Of a stretch of DNA of 64,000 nucleotides, positions 12,125-23,316 are shown piece after piece; position 1 is the stretch's first letter; the number at the start of each line of letters is the position of its first letter. Below the pieces are notes generated by a model. The model worked only from the letters and a program-made list of their open reading frames with translations. It was not told the origin of the DNA and searched no databases. The stretch is taken from assembly GCA_944474755.1 (NCBI GenBank), contig OX104113.1, positions 24,866,432-24,930,431 of the forward strand, in the 5' to 3' direction. The position numbers and the translations under genes are program-made. This DNA comes from Limnoperna fortunei (lineage: Eukaryota; Mollusca; Bivalvia; Mytilida; Modiolidae).

Positions 12125-12390
12125 TAACCCCCACCCCCCCCACTGCAAACTTGTTTTGGGGGGCTATATAGGTATCATCCTGTCCGTCTGTCCGTCTTTC
12201 CACATCCCTTGTAAGTGCTTCTCCTCCTCAACCGACTGACAGATTCTGATGAAACTTTACATGAAGGAAGTACATCATATGTAGATGTGCATAAAGAATT
12301 TCCTTGCTGTTGTATATTATTCAGGGGAGATAATTGAACTTGAAAAGCGAAGTGGGGGGTATTTCTTTGTGAGCGTGCTCACGGTACACA
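12125..12390 (+). repeat. Dispersed repeat candidate (TGTCCGTCTGTCCG type)
   Basis: A C-run is followed by CTTGTTTTGGGGGGC, then TCCTGTCCGTCTGTCCGTCT, CAGATTCTGATGAAACTTTACATGAAGG, and a right end GTGGGGGGTATTTCTTTGTGAGCGTGCTCACGG. This TGTCCGTCTGTCCG...GATGAAACTT order is one I remember as common in mollusc intergenic DNA. Only one copy is present in the window, so the repeat status rests on memory. Confidence 0.5.
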
Positions 12391-12420
12391 CTTGTTTTTA
12401 TTTTAAATTATTGGTGGAAA

Positions 12421-12736
12421 GGGGCCTCAGTGGCTGTTAAGGTAGTTTAACTACTATTGATCATGTGATCAGTCAACACTGAGATTCCGTCCTGAATATA
12501 GCTGAAATACTGCTCGCTGGACGTAAAGCAGACATCCAATCAATCAATCAACACTGAGATTGCGTGTTTGAGTCTCACTGCGGGCAGGGTGCACTTGATT
12601 CTAATCTTCTTGACAAGGATTGCCAGGTTTCCTACTAAAGGTCGGGGTTTTCTCTGGATACCTCTGCTTCCTCCCCCAATAAAAAGTGGATGCCACGATA
12701 TAGCTGAAAAATTGCTGAAACATCAAACAAACAAAG
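12421..12736 (+). mobile_element. tRNA-derived SINE interrupted by a nested insertion
   Basis: The head begins GGGGCCTCAGTGGCTGTTAAGG. The body has a B-box-like GTTTGAGTCTCACTGCGGGC, GATTGCCAGGTTTCCTACT and a tail AAAAGTGGATGCCACGATAT. The head-body junction is split by 61 bp of foreign sequence (12487-12547), which is described separately. Without the insertion the order matches the copy at 5870. Confidence 0.85.
12473..12561 (+). mobile_element. Nested retroposed fragment with 14 bp target duplication
   Basis: TCAACACTGAGATT occurs at 12473-12486 and again at 12548-12561. Between the copies lie 61 bp reading CCGTCCTGAATATAGCTGAA and ATACTGCTCGCTGGACG, ending in CAATCAATCAA. A target duplication of this length plus a short simple repeat end is typical of LINE-mediated retroposition, here of a 5'-truncated SINE or LINE tail. 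Confidence 0.85.
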
Positions 12737-13245
12737 TTACTGGGTTTGAAAACTTCTGTAGTAATACTGTCGCTGAATTATGAAATATATTTATTATGAT
12801 TACATTTTACAAGAAATCAAACCAAAGATTGACATAACAAGTTATTTATATAAAGCTGAAACAGTAATTATTGTAACATTTGTTGTTATACTTTTAGTGT
12901 CCTGGTTCAATCAACTCATTAGTTAACAGGAATCTGTTACACAATCAAAGAAGTTCTGAATCCAGCGTCACACAGAGAGAGAGATTTAATTTCAAAGTCG
13001 GTTAAGTATCCAGACCAGAGGCAAGACAGCTCTTATGTCATGAAAGTATTTGTTGACAAAATATTCAATGTGCTATGAAATCTTTTAACAATAGAAGGTG
13101 TCTAAATTGTCAAAAACTCCACTTAACAAGGGATTAATTTTCTAATCTTCAGTTTATGTGTATTCTTAATAATAAAGATTAGGGTTGACTTAATAGTGTA
13201 ATGACATCTATGTAAGGTGTTTGTCCTTTATGAAAGAACAAGAAT
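12737..13245. other. Non-genic AT-rich stretch
   Basis: No supported feature before the 57 bp array. Confidence 0.4.
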
Positions 13246-16200
13246 GTCTGTTTTATATAGAGGTGTAGATTGGTTTATGTTGTTTTCCTACCTACTGGTG
13301 TGGTCTGTTTTATATAGAAGTGTAGATTGGTTTATGTTGTTTTCCTACCTACTGGTGTGGTCTGTTCTATATAGAGGTGTAGATTGGTTTATGTTGTTTT
13401 CCTACCTACTGGTGTGGTCTGTTCTATATAGAAGTGTAGATTGGTTTATGTTGTTTTCCTACCTACTGGTGTGGTCTGTTCTGTATAGAGGTGTAGATTG
13501 GTTTATGTTGTTTTCCTACCTACTGGTGTGGTCTGTTCTGTATAGAGGTGTAGATTGGTTTATGTTGTTTTCCTACCTACTGGTGTGGTCTGTTCTGTAT
13601 AGAGGTGTAGATTGGTTTATGTTGTTTTCCTACCTACTGGTGTGGTCTGTTCTGTATAGAGGTGTAGATTGGTTTATGTTGTTTTCCTACCTACTGGTGT
13701 GGTCTGTTCTATATAGAGGTGTAGATTGGTTTATGTTGTTTTCCTACCTACTGGTGTGGTCTGTTCTGTATAGAGGTGTAGATTGGTTTATGTTGTTTTC
13801 CTACCTACTGGTGTGGTCTGTTCTGTATAGAGGTGTAGATTGGTTTATGTTGTAGTCCTACCTACTGGTGTGGTCTGTTCTGTATAGAGGTGTAGATTGG
13901 TTTATGTTGTAGTCCTACCTACTGGTGTGGTCTGTTCTGTATAGAGGTGTAGATTGGTTTATGTTGTTTTCCTACCTACTGGTGTGGTCTGTTCTGTATA
14001 GAGGTGTAGATTGGTTTATGTTGTTTTCCTACCTACTGGTGTGGTCTGTTCTGTATAGAGGTGTAGATTGGTTTATGTTGTAGTCCTACCTACTGGTGTG
14101 GTCTGTTCTGTATAGAGGTGTAGATTGGTTTATGTTGTTTTCCTACCTACTGGTGTGGTCTGTTCTGTATAGAGGTGTAGATTGGTTTATGTTGTTTTCC
14201 TACCTACTGGTGTGGTCTGTTCTGTATAGAGGTGTAGATTGGTTTATGTTGTTTTCCTACCTACTGGTGTGGTCTGTTCTGTATAGAGGTGTAGATTGGT
14301 TTATGTTGTTTTCCTACCTACTGGTGTGGTCTGTTCTATATAGAGGTGTAGATTGGTTTATGTTGTTTTCCTACCTACTGGTGTGGTCTGTTCTGTATAG
14401 AGGTGTAGATTGGTTTATGTTGTTTTCCTACCTACTGGTGTGGTCTGTTCTGTATAGAGGTGTAGATTGGTTTATGTTGTTTTCCTACCTACTGGTGTGG
14501 TCTGTTCTGTATAGAGGTGTAGATTGGTTTATGTTGTTTTCCTACCTACTGGTGTGGTCTGTTCTGTATAGAGGTGTAGATTGGTTTATGTTGTTTTCCT
14601 ACCTACTGGTGTGGTCTGTTCTATATAGAGGTGTAGATTGGTTTATGTTGTTTTCCTACCTACTGGTGTGGTCTGTTCTGTATAGAGGTGTAGATTGGTT
14701 TATGTTGTTTTCCTACCTACTGGTGTGGTCTGTTCTGTATAGAGGTGTAGATTGGTTTATGTTGTTTTCCTACCTACTGGTGTGGTCTGTTCTGTATAGA
14801 GGTGTAGATTGGTTTATGTTGTTTTCCTACCTACTGGTGTGGTCTGTTCTGTATAGAGGTGTAGATTGGTTTATGTTGTTTTCCTACCTACTGGTGTGGT
14901 CTGTTCTATATAGAGGTGTAGATTGGTTTATGTTGTTTTCCTACCTACTGGTGTGGTCTGTTCTGTATAGAGGTGTAGATTGGTTTATGTTGTTTTCCTA
15001 CCTACTGGTGTGGTCTGTTCTGTATAGAGGTGTAGATTGGTTTATGTTGTTTTCCTACCTACTGGTGTGGTCTGTTCTGTATAGAGGTGTAGATTGGTTT
15101 ATGTTGTTTTCCTACCTACTGGTGTGGTCTGTTCTATATAGAGGTGTAGATTGGTTTATGTTGTTTTCCTACCTACTGGTGTGGTCTGTTCTATATAGAG
15201 GTGTAGATTGGTTTATGTTGTTTTCCTACCTACTGGTGTGGTCTGTTCTGTATAGAGGTGTAGATTGGTTTATGTTGTAGTCCTACCTACTGGTGTGGTC
15301 TGTTCTGTATAGAGGTGTAGATTGGTTTATGTTGTAGTCCTACCTACTGGTGTGGTCTGTTCTATATAGAGGTGTAGATTGGTTTATGTTGTTTTCCTAC
15401 CTACTGGTGTGGTCTGTTCTGTATAGAGGTGTAGATTGGTTTATGTTGTTTTCCTACCTACTGGTGTGGTCTGTTCTATATAGAGGTGTAGATTGGTTTA
15501 TGTTGTTTTCCTACCTACTGGTGTGGTCTGTTCTGTATAGAGGTGTAGATTGGTTTATGTTGTTTTCCTACCTACTGGTGTGGTCTGTTCTGTATAGAGG
15601 TGTAGATTGGTTTATGTTGTAGTCCTACCTACTGGTGTGGTCTGTTCTGTATAGAGGTGTAGATTGGTTTATGTTGTTTTCCTACCTACTGGTGTGGTCT
15701 GTTCTGTATAGAGGTGTAGATTGGTTTATGTTGTTTTCCTACCTACTGGTGTGGTCTGTTCTGTATAGAGGTGTAGATTGGTTTATGTTGTTTTCCTACC
15801 TACTGGTGTGGTCTGTTCTGTATAGAGGTGTAGATTGGTTTATGTTGTTTTCCTACCTACTGGTGTGGTCTGTTCTATATAGAGGTGTAGATTGGTTTAT
15901 GTTGTTTTCCTACCTACTGGTGTGGTCTGTTCTGTATAGAGGTGTAGATTGGTTTATGTTGTTTTCCTACCTACTGGTGTGGTCTGTTCTGATATAGAGG
16001 TGTAGATTGGTTTATGTTGTTTTCCTACCTACTGGTGTGGTCTGTTCTGTATAGAGGTGTAGATTGGTTTATGTTGTTTTCCTACCTACTGGTGTGGTCT
16101 GTTCTGTATAGAGGTGTAGATTGGTTTATGTTGTAGTCCTACCTACTGGTGTGGTCTGTTCTGTATAGAGGTGTAGATTGGTTTATGTTGTTTTCCTACC

Positions 16201-17103
16201 TACTGGTGTGGTCTGTTCTGTATAGAGGTGTAGATTGGTTTATGTTGTTTTCCTACCTACTGGTGTGGTCTGTTCTGTATAGAGGTGTAGATTGGTTTAT
16301 GTTGTTTTCCTACCTACTGGTGTGGTCTGTTCTAGTATAGAGGTGTAGATTGGTTTATGTTGTTTTCCTACCTACTGGTGTGGTCTGTTCTGTATAGAGG
16401 TGTAGATTGGTTTATGTTGTTTTCCTACCTACTGGTGTGGTCTGTTCTGTATAGAGGTGTAGATTGGTTTATGTTGTTTTCCTACCTACTGGTGTGGTCT
16501 GTTCTATATAGAGGTGTAGATTGGTTTATGTTGTTTTCCTACCTACTGGTGTGGTCTGTTCTGTATAGAGGTGTAGATTGGTTTATGTTGTAGTCCTACC
16601 TACTGGTGTGGTCTGTTCTGTATAGAGGTGTAGATTGGTTTATGTTGTTTTCCTACCTACTGGTGTGGTCTGTTCTGTATAGAGGTGTAGATTGGTTTAT
16701 GTTGTTTTCCTACCTACTGGTGTGGTCTGTTCTGTATAGAGGTGTAGATTGGTTTATGTTGTTTTCCTACCTACTGGTGTGGTCTGTTCTGTATAGAGGT
16801 GTAGATTGGTTTATGTTGTTTTCCTACCTACTGGTGTGGTCTGTTCTGTATAGAGGTGTAGATTGGTTTATGTTGTTTTCCTACCTACTGGTGTGGTCTG
16901 TTCTGTATAGAGGTGTAGATTGGTTTATGTTTGTTTTCCTACCTACTGGTGTGGTCTGTTCTATATAGAGGTGTAGATTGGTTTATGTTGTTTTCCTACC
17001 TACTGGTGTGGTCTGTTCTGTATAGAGGTGTAGATTGGTTTATGTTGTTTTCCTACCTACTGGTGTGGTCTGTTCTGTATAGAGGTGTAGATTGGTTTAT
17101 GTT
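13246..17103. repeat. 57 bp minisatellite, about 68 copies, abutting assembly gap
   Basis: The unit is GTCTGTTCTGTATAGAGGTG, TAGATTGGTTTATGTTGTTT, TCCTACCTACTGGTGTG. Units are nearly identical. Two recurrent variant sites are CTRTATAG (G in most, A in about 14) and TGTTTTCC versus TGTAGTCC. The A variant at 14336, 14621 and 14906 is spaced 285 bp, showing a local five-unit higher-order repeat. The first units (TTTATATAG, GAAGTG) are the most diverged. Single-base insertions occur near 15992, 16334 and 16930. Since 57 is 3 x 19, long hydrophobic open frames appear, but the TAG variants and indels break them, so I do not call a gene. Confidence 0.97.
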
Positions 17104-17303
17104 NNNNNNNNNNNNNNNNNNNNNNNNNNNNNNNNNNNNNNNNNNNNNNNNNNNNNNNNNNNNNNNNNNNNNNNNNNNNNNNNNNNNNNNNNNNNNNNNN
17201 NNNNNNNNNNNNNNNNNNNNNNNNNNNNNNNNNNNNNNNNNNNNNNNNNNNNNNNNNNNNNNNNNNNNNNNNNNNNNNNNNNNNNNNNNNNNNNNNNNNN
17301 NNN
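17104..17303. other. Assembly gap of 200 N
   Basis: Exactly 200 N follow the last partial 57 bp unit, and the sequence to the right is not part of the repeat. The round size suggests a nominal gap, so the true length of the array is unknown. Confidence 0.98.
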
Positions 17304-17429
17304 ATTTTGTTGTATATACTACATATATTGCCTGGTTTTCTTACTTATATAGCTGGTACCCGCTTGAAACATCATAAAGTTAGTCCGTTTCTGTAGAATA
17401 CTGGGCTAAACTTCAATAATGAAAATAGT

Positions 17430-17945
17430 GCCCAGGGTGGTTGTTTGCGCTTAGTTGGTAATTAGTCACACAAGGTTGCTCCTTTCCATGAACTGCTTCT
17501 TTGAATGGTTCCACCGATGTTGCCCCGGTACACTTGTTCCAGTCTATGATAGTCCGAGGTATAAACGAGTTTTTAAAGATTTCATTGCTACAGCTATATA
17601 CTTGTATCTTATTATTAGTCGCTGATCTGGTTTTTTTCTGCTTCTAATGACGTGAGATACGACAGGAATTTCTATCAGGACATTTACAATCTTGTACATC
17701 AATAATGAGTCGTTGGGTCTCGTCTACGCTCGTATAACGGTTTCTAGTCTAGTTCTTAGTCCTGGTGAATATTACTGTAACCCATTCACGATGCACCCAG
17801 AAACAATACATTTTTCAGTCAATCAACATGGAACTAATACCTCTCTGAGGTTTGTCTGTAACTGGCACAAATTTGAACCAAAACAAAATTATTGTCGTTG
17901 CAGGGAGTCGATTTCTTTATCATAAAATTTACCTTCTTTATACCA
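17430..17945 (-). pseudogene. Non-LTR retrotransposon (LINE) ORF2 C-terminal remnant
   Basis: Reading the minus strand from about 17930 downward gives, in pieces, KEIDSLQRQ, then LLMYKIVNVLIEIP, then (after a frameshift near 17645) NEIFKNSFIPRTIIDWNK and VEPFKEAVHG. The order Ids-LxRxQ, LMYKIVN, SFIPRTIxDWN, FKxAVHG is the hallmark of the post-reverse-transcriptase C-terminus of many mollusc LINEs. In-frame stops (for example in the VIRA-TRP segment) and the frameshift show it is dead. The polymerase domain would lie at higher coordinates but is not recognisable. Confidence 0.8.
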
Positions 17946-19637
17946 TTTGGTTGCTAAACCTTAAGTCAACAATAAGACGTTGAAGCTTAAGGTGGTTAAA
18001 ATTGATAATAAGAAAAGACCAAGTCTTTGATGTCACAGTAAATGCAGTTATATGTTTGTTCTATGTATCAGTTGGTGTTTAGCGAGATCTTTTTTGTATG
18101 TAATGACGTTCATTTAACATTTGACGAAAATCTTTAATTGTCAACAAACATATGCAAATATCACCTGGATAGGTAAACTTCAAAGGTGAAACAACAACCA
18201 TTTGCTACAGAATTTGTTTGAATATCTTAAAATGTTCCGGGTGTTTTCGTTAAATATTTTTGAATGAAATGACTTGTCCCTTGCCGAGATTTTGATTTCC
18301 CCTTGACGTAAATCACGCCCAAACTAAAACTAAATAGCAAGTAATTTGTAAAACATCATATTAATATCTCTATTGAGTTCCTATGTTGATATAAAACGTT
18401 TATTTGTCAGGTAACGGTCACAAATTTTAGACAATACACAGAAAAAAGATATTACTCGCTGAATGCCCGATTCCATGGCTCGATATTTCTGTAGAGTATG
18501 TTTGTTACATCATGGTAAACCAAGACAGTTCCATTAGTTGAAGGTTTCGAAAAAAACACAGCATTAATATGTTTGAAGCCACACAAACGCTGGTACATAA
18601 GGAGACGCGTAGGAATGTTTGTGTTTGCAAAATATATGCTGCATGATGACAATTAGAGGTAAACTCATCTTTGGTCACGTTCTACTCGGTATAAATTTAA
18701 TAAAAATGATATAAAGTGGGTTCCAACAGCAAGACCCCGTCAATGACCCTTTTTAGTACATCTTTCGCATAGAATTCTGTGTGCCATGCGAGCGTTCCCA
18801 TATATTAAATAATTTCTTCGTGGATGTATGACGATAATGCTTTTTGAAATGATAATTAACGGTAAATTAGGTGCGAAAAAACAAGACAACACCCAACTGT
18901 CATAATTCATATCCTGGTTGTACAACAACAGAAATGAACAAAAATTATTTTGACACTTAATTAAAATGTTCATTGACTTCAACAATTCCGTTTAACGCCT
19001 TCAATCCTACCTAACAGTGGATTAATTATTGCTATCAAAGGGTCACGCCGCATTGGTCTAACCATTATAATAAACAAATCTTATCATATCAATTGTAGTT
19101 TATGTGTATGATCACTCAGCTTTCTTCTTGTTGACAGTTTATAATAATATTACAAGAATTTGTCATCGAGACTTATTTTGCACCAACTAACCCCGTTTAT
19201 AACATTTTAAATATTGAAAAGTTGTAGCTGTATGATAGGATACACCTGCGGACGTCCTAGTTTATTGACAAGAAAAAATGAACTATAATTATTGTGTCAT
19301 CTATGAAATTGTCAACGTTCTTTAAAAAAATATGTTAAATACGGCGGTTGGTCTTAGTTTTATTGTGTATGATAAACACGGTGGTTCTAAAGAGAGATGT
19401 GAACATATTAATATAATTGGGGTTCTCAACATAGTGCGCCTCATATCTATATAACGTTAAGAGTGCTCACTATGAGCTGTACATGTACAAAATAATGTAA
19501 GTAAAGAGCGCTTCATAGCATTACATAATATATAGAGCTCAATATAAATATTGTTTCGTTTCTCCGCGGTGTCGTGTCCCTGTAATCCACCCCCTTTTAT
19601 GCTCGTATGAGTCCTAAATGCTAACAGTCACCATGCT
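17946..19637. other. Non-genic stretch
   Basis: No firm feature. A 66-codon minus-strand frame at about 18452-18652 containing FKHINAVFF and VLVYHDVTN has a less AT-biased composition, but it has no recognised homology or clear splice context. Confidence 0.35.
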
Positions 19638-20005
19638 TGCTTTCCATTATCCGGTACGTACCGTCCGGATCGGTTCGGGATAATGGAACGTCCAAGGCTG
19701 ACGATTTGTTTCAAAATGGCTGCGCTTAAAAATACATTGATATACCATAAATATAACCATGCGTGTCTTAAAATTTCACTCTTTCACTCCTTTGATAGAT
19801 TTTCACAATGTCAAAGGTTGTTCTTTTTTTTATTTTCGTCTAAAGCTTAAAATTCACTTCCACATCACATTTTCCGTGTCTGTGTCCGCCATCTTGGAAC
19901 AAAGTTGGAACCAAAAAATTGACGAATCAGACGTTCCGATAGGTACGTCGCGTTCCATTTCAGTTTTGGGAGGTACAACTGGTACGTACCGGATAATGGA
20001 AAGCA
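19638..20005. mobile_element. 368 bp TIR element with perfect 25 bp ends
   Basis: The left end TGCTTTCCATTATCCGGTAC plus GTACC (19638-19662) is exactly the reverse complement of the right end at 19981-20005. Each arm ends inward with the self-palindrome GGTACGTACC. A second GGATAATGGAAC lies inside the left arm. Internal sequence includes AAAATGGCTGCGC and GCCATCTTGGAAC and has no gene. I could not find a clear target duplication, so the superfamily is undecided. Confidence 0.85.
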
Positions 20006-20204
20006 CCCCTGGTCAGCATGGTTACCTTATTAATCATTAACGTCATAGGAATTGTCTTTCACCAAGGAGACAGTGATGTTAATTAGGAACTAATTTGTTT
20101 ATCGGACCAACCGAGGAACATTCTATACGGACAATTCAATGTAACAAATATTTAATGGCAACGAAATCTATGAATTATATGTAGCTTTTTATTGTTTTTA
20201 TCTG

Positions 20205-21115
20205 ACCTCACGAAGGGTCAGGGCTATTGCCGTTTGTCGTGCCTCCCCCGTTAAATTTTCTTTAAGAATCTTTTCTTGAAAAACCATGAAGGGATTGCTT
20301 TGAAACTTTGCACACATCAACATAAAATGTCCTCTAAGATTGTTCTAATCATGGCACTTACATGGACGCAGTTGCTAAAATAGGACAAAATAAGTTTTTG
20401 GCTTGTAGTTAAAAAAATTATAACAGAGGAAAACCGAATCGACCGGCCTTCTTCAGTATCAAAAACTATACAAAACTTGCATTGATTTGAAGTTGTACGA
20501 CAACCCCTTGTAGGAGTTATTGCCCCTTAATGATTTTGCAGTTTTTGAAAATTATTAGAAATAGAGAATAAGTAAGCATTGACAATTGTTCAGCTTATTT
20601 AGATCTACAAAAATGATTTCAGGGTCAAATTTGTTCGAACATCCCTTTAGGAGTTATGGTCCATTACTGTGATTTTCATCAAAGTTCACCTTTCTTTTAA
20701 ACATCTTATCAAAAACCACAGAAGGAATTGCTTTGATACTTTGCCTACTTTATTTTTAGGATGTCGTCTACCAAAATTACACAAATCATAAAAGCCGACA
20801 AACCAACATGACCGCCATGGCTAAAAGTAGAACGAGAGTCAAGATTTAACTTTAGCTTATAGTTAAAAAGGTATAACAGATACACGAAATCTGAAGTGAA
20901 CCTCCTTTCTCAACATCAAAAGCCCTACAATTGAAGTTGTATGATGACCCCTTATATGAGTTATTGCCCCTTTATCGTCAAAAAGATTTTTTCATTTTTC
21001 CTCAATATCTTAACAACCGTAAGATCTAAGTTTCAATGCAAAATTATTTAGCTTATCAAAATCTACAACAATGGTTTTCGGTGAATATGTGTTGGAAGCC
21101 CCCACCGCCACCCCC
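20205..21115 (+). repeat. Dispersed repeat with two diverged ~440 bp units
   Basis: Motifs repeat with an offset of about 430-443 bp: AAACCATGAAGGGATTGCTT (20281) against AAACCACAGAAGGAATTGCTT (20713), and GACAACCCCTTGTAGGAGTT (about 20499) against GATGACCCCTTATATGAGTT (about 20943). ATTTAGATCTACAAAAATG and TTATCAAAATCTACAACAATG pair likewise. The units are strongly diverged. This resembles abundant mollusc repeats with GATTGCTTTGAAACTTTGCAC motifs, which is from memory. Confidence 0.65.
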
Positions 21116-21189
21116 CTGTTCCTTTATGTTACGTTCGAAGTTTTAATTCTATAGATGCAGGTTAAATATAATATGCATTATAATTTTTC

Positions 21190-21628
21190 TATATAGGAGG
21201 CGTCTTTGAAGCAGGGTTGTACTATAGGGTCCTTGAAGCCGTATGGTACTACAGGCGTCTTTGAGGCGAGATGGTACTCTGTGTATCTTTGAGGCTGGAT
21301 GGTACTTTAGGCGTCTTTTAGTCTTTGAAGCAAGGTGATACAATAGGCGACATTGTAGAGCGAAAGTACTTTGGATGGTACTAAAGGGGTCTTTAAAGTA
21401 GAAAGACACTATAAGAGTCTTTAAAAGGCATTTTTAAACATGATGGTACGAAGGACGTTTTTTTAAGCAGGGAGGTACCATCGATGTCTTGTACGCAGGA
21501 CGGTACATTGTGTGATTTTAAAGAAGAATGGTACTATTTGCGTCTTCAACGCAGAAGAATACAAGGTGTCTTTTAAGCAGGACGGCATTTTGTACGTCTC
21601 GGAAGCAGGAAAGTACTATGTGCGTTTG
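21190..21628. repeat. Decayed ~30 bp minisatellite
   Basis: The loose unit is GCGTCTTTGAAGCAGGATGGTACTATAG. At least a dozen recognisable but heavily mutated copies follow each other, for example near 21208, 21246, 21311, 21385, 21547 and 21602. Divergence grows to the right. The minus-strand open frame at 21149-21409 is a product of the array. Confidence 0.75.
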
Positions 21629-23086
21629 AACAATCCATGATTGTTTACCTTCTTGTTACATTTAATTCACCGTCAGTTGATGAAGTTTGTTTTTTTTTTT
21701 GTTCTTCATATTTATAGTACGTAAATTTCCTTTTTTATTCCATCACAATACTTGTTCGTATGTCCATTCTACATTCTACAAACATTATGTTTACGGAGGC
21801 GTTGTCTACGTGCGAGTTTGATCGTATGAGCATTTGTCCCGTACGTGTAACCATATCTACGTGTATACTACGTTCACGCACACTAATCAATTTATTTTAA
21901 AAAGTAATAATCAGATGATAAATATGAGTAATGAACTAAGGAAGATTATTATTCTCATTTGTTTACATAAATTTGAAGGTAACTCGGATCTGAAAACTTT
22001 CGCAACAATTAAAGTTCTTGATAACTTTTACAATATTAAAATTATACTTTCTAAAGGTCAGATGAAAATCAGAACCAAATAAAACTGTAGCGAGTATGTA
22101 AAGCTCAACGTGCCAAATTTATTTTAACAATGGACCTTTTCCTTTTGATTTGTTGAATCACAGTATAAATTATAATTCTTGTTGCACTTAACAAGAAATA
22201 TAAAAAAAATAAAATCAGTGCTTGAACTTATTGATCTCAGAACTTATTATTTAATTAAGAATTTTAAAAGTTTAATTTAGATATTAAATGATAGACTTTT
22301 AAAATCAAATTTTATATCTTTATTGTGATGTCAAAACGATTTCATTGTATCCTCGTATGTTTCAAATTTACTTTCATTTCCACCGAATTGAGTTGGGTCC
22401 GGCCCCATTGCATTGAGATGACTGCATTATGTCAACAGCTTGCCAACAATGGAGACCGGAGAGTACCGTTTGACCCTAAGCTTTGTGGTTAAATTCTATA
22501 ATAATGAAATAAAATTACTCCCACTGTCCATTGACAATATCCGGAACATTAGTTTTAATTTGATTTCAATTATTTTGTACCCTTGTATACTCAGCAATTT
22601 TAGTACAGATTTTCGGAATAACAGCATGCAAGTGTCATAAAAGGCAAATTCAATTGTGAGAAATTGCCTCTGCAATTCCAATACAACTGAAACCTATAAC
22701 TATATATTACCGCCATAGACAATTTTCAATGTTTCATTTTTTTACACAATAGTTACAGAACTTGATCTCTACTTTCTCTCTATAATTGCACAACATTTGA
22801 TTGTATTTGAACATTAGATCTTTAGAAATACACCAAAGTGTATAATGAGTTAACCAAACAATGTCGTTGCAATTTCCATTCTTAAAAGGGGGTCTTAAAA
22901 TGATTTAATTTTTGATGCTGTCCCACCTCGTGATCGACATGTTTAAGTCATTTTAACATCAGACAGTTTTACTGGCCTAGTGTAACTATATCTTGCATAA
23001 TTCTAGAGTTGTACATATAATCGAACAAAAACTGTGTAGACGGTAAACATAAACTTTGTTCTATTCTATTGTAACAAAAGGCCTTT
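21629..23086. other. Non-genic AT-rich stretch
   Basis: No supported gene or repeat. Open frames of 60-80 codons here lack any recognisable motif. Confidence 0.4.
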
Positions 23087-23270
23087 TTGTAGTACCAGTC
23101 AACATCGACAGTGAGCTAACGGGGTGACATTGTAGTACCAGTCAACATCGACAGTGAGCTAACGGTGGTGACATTGTAGTACCAGTCAGCTAACGGTTAC
23201 CAGGTGGTGACATTGTAGTACCAGTCAACATCGACAGTGAGCTAACTGTCACCCGCTGGTGACATTGATG
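23087..23270. repeat. ~43 bp tandem repeat, 4 copies
   Basis: AGTACCAGTC occurs at 23091, 23134, 23178 and 23217. Most units continue AACATCGACAGTGAGCTAAC and end GGTGACATTGT. The third unit has lost the ACATCGACAGTG part. It directly precedes the 51 bp array but shares no obvious unit with it. Confidence 0.9.
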
Positions 23271-23316
23271 TTGTTTTATGCGCTACCGTTACAATATTGC
23301 ACGATTTACGTAATAC

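Noticed and set aside
14096..15280. 394-codon open frame of a 19-residue hydrophobic repeat
   Set aside because: It exists only because the 57 bp unit is divisible by three. TAG variants and one-base insertions interrupt the array at many places, and there is no start context, splice signal or non-repeat coding part.
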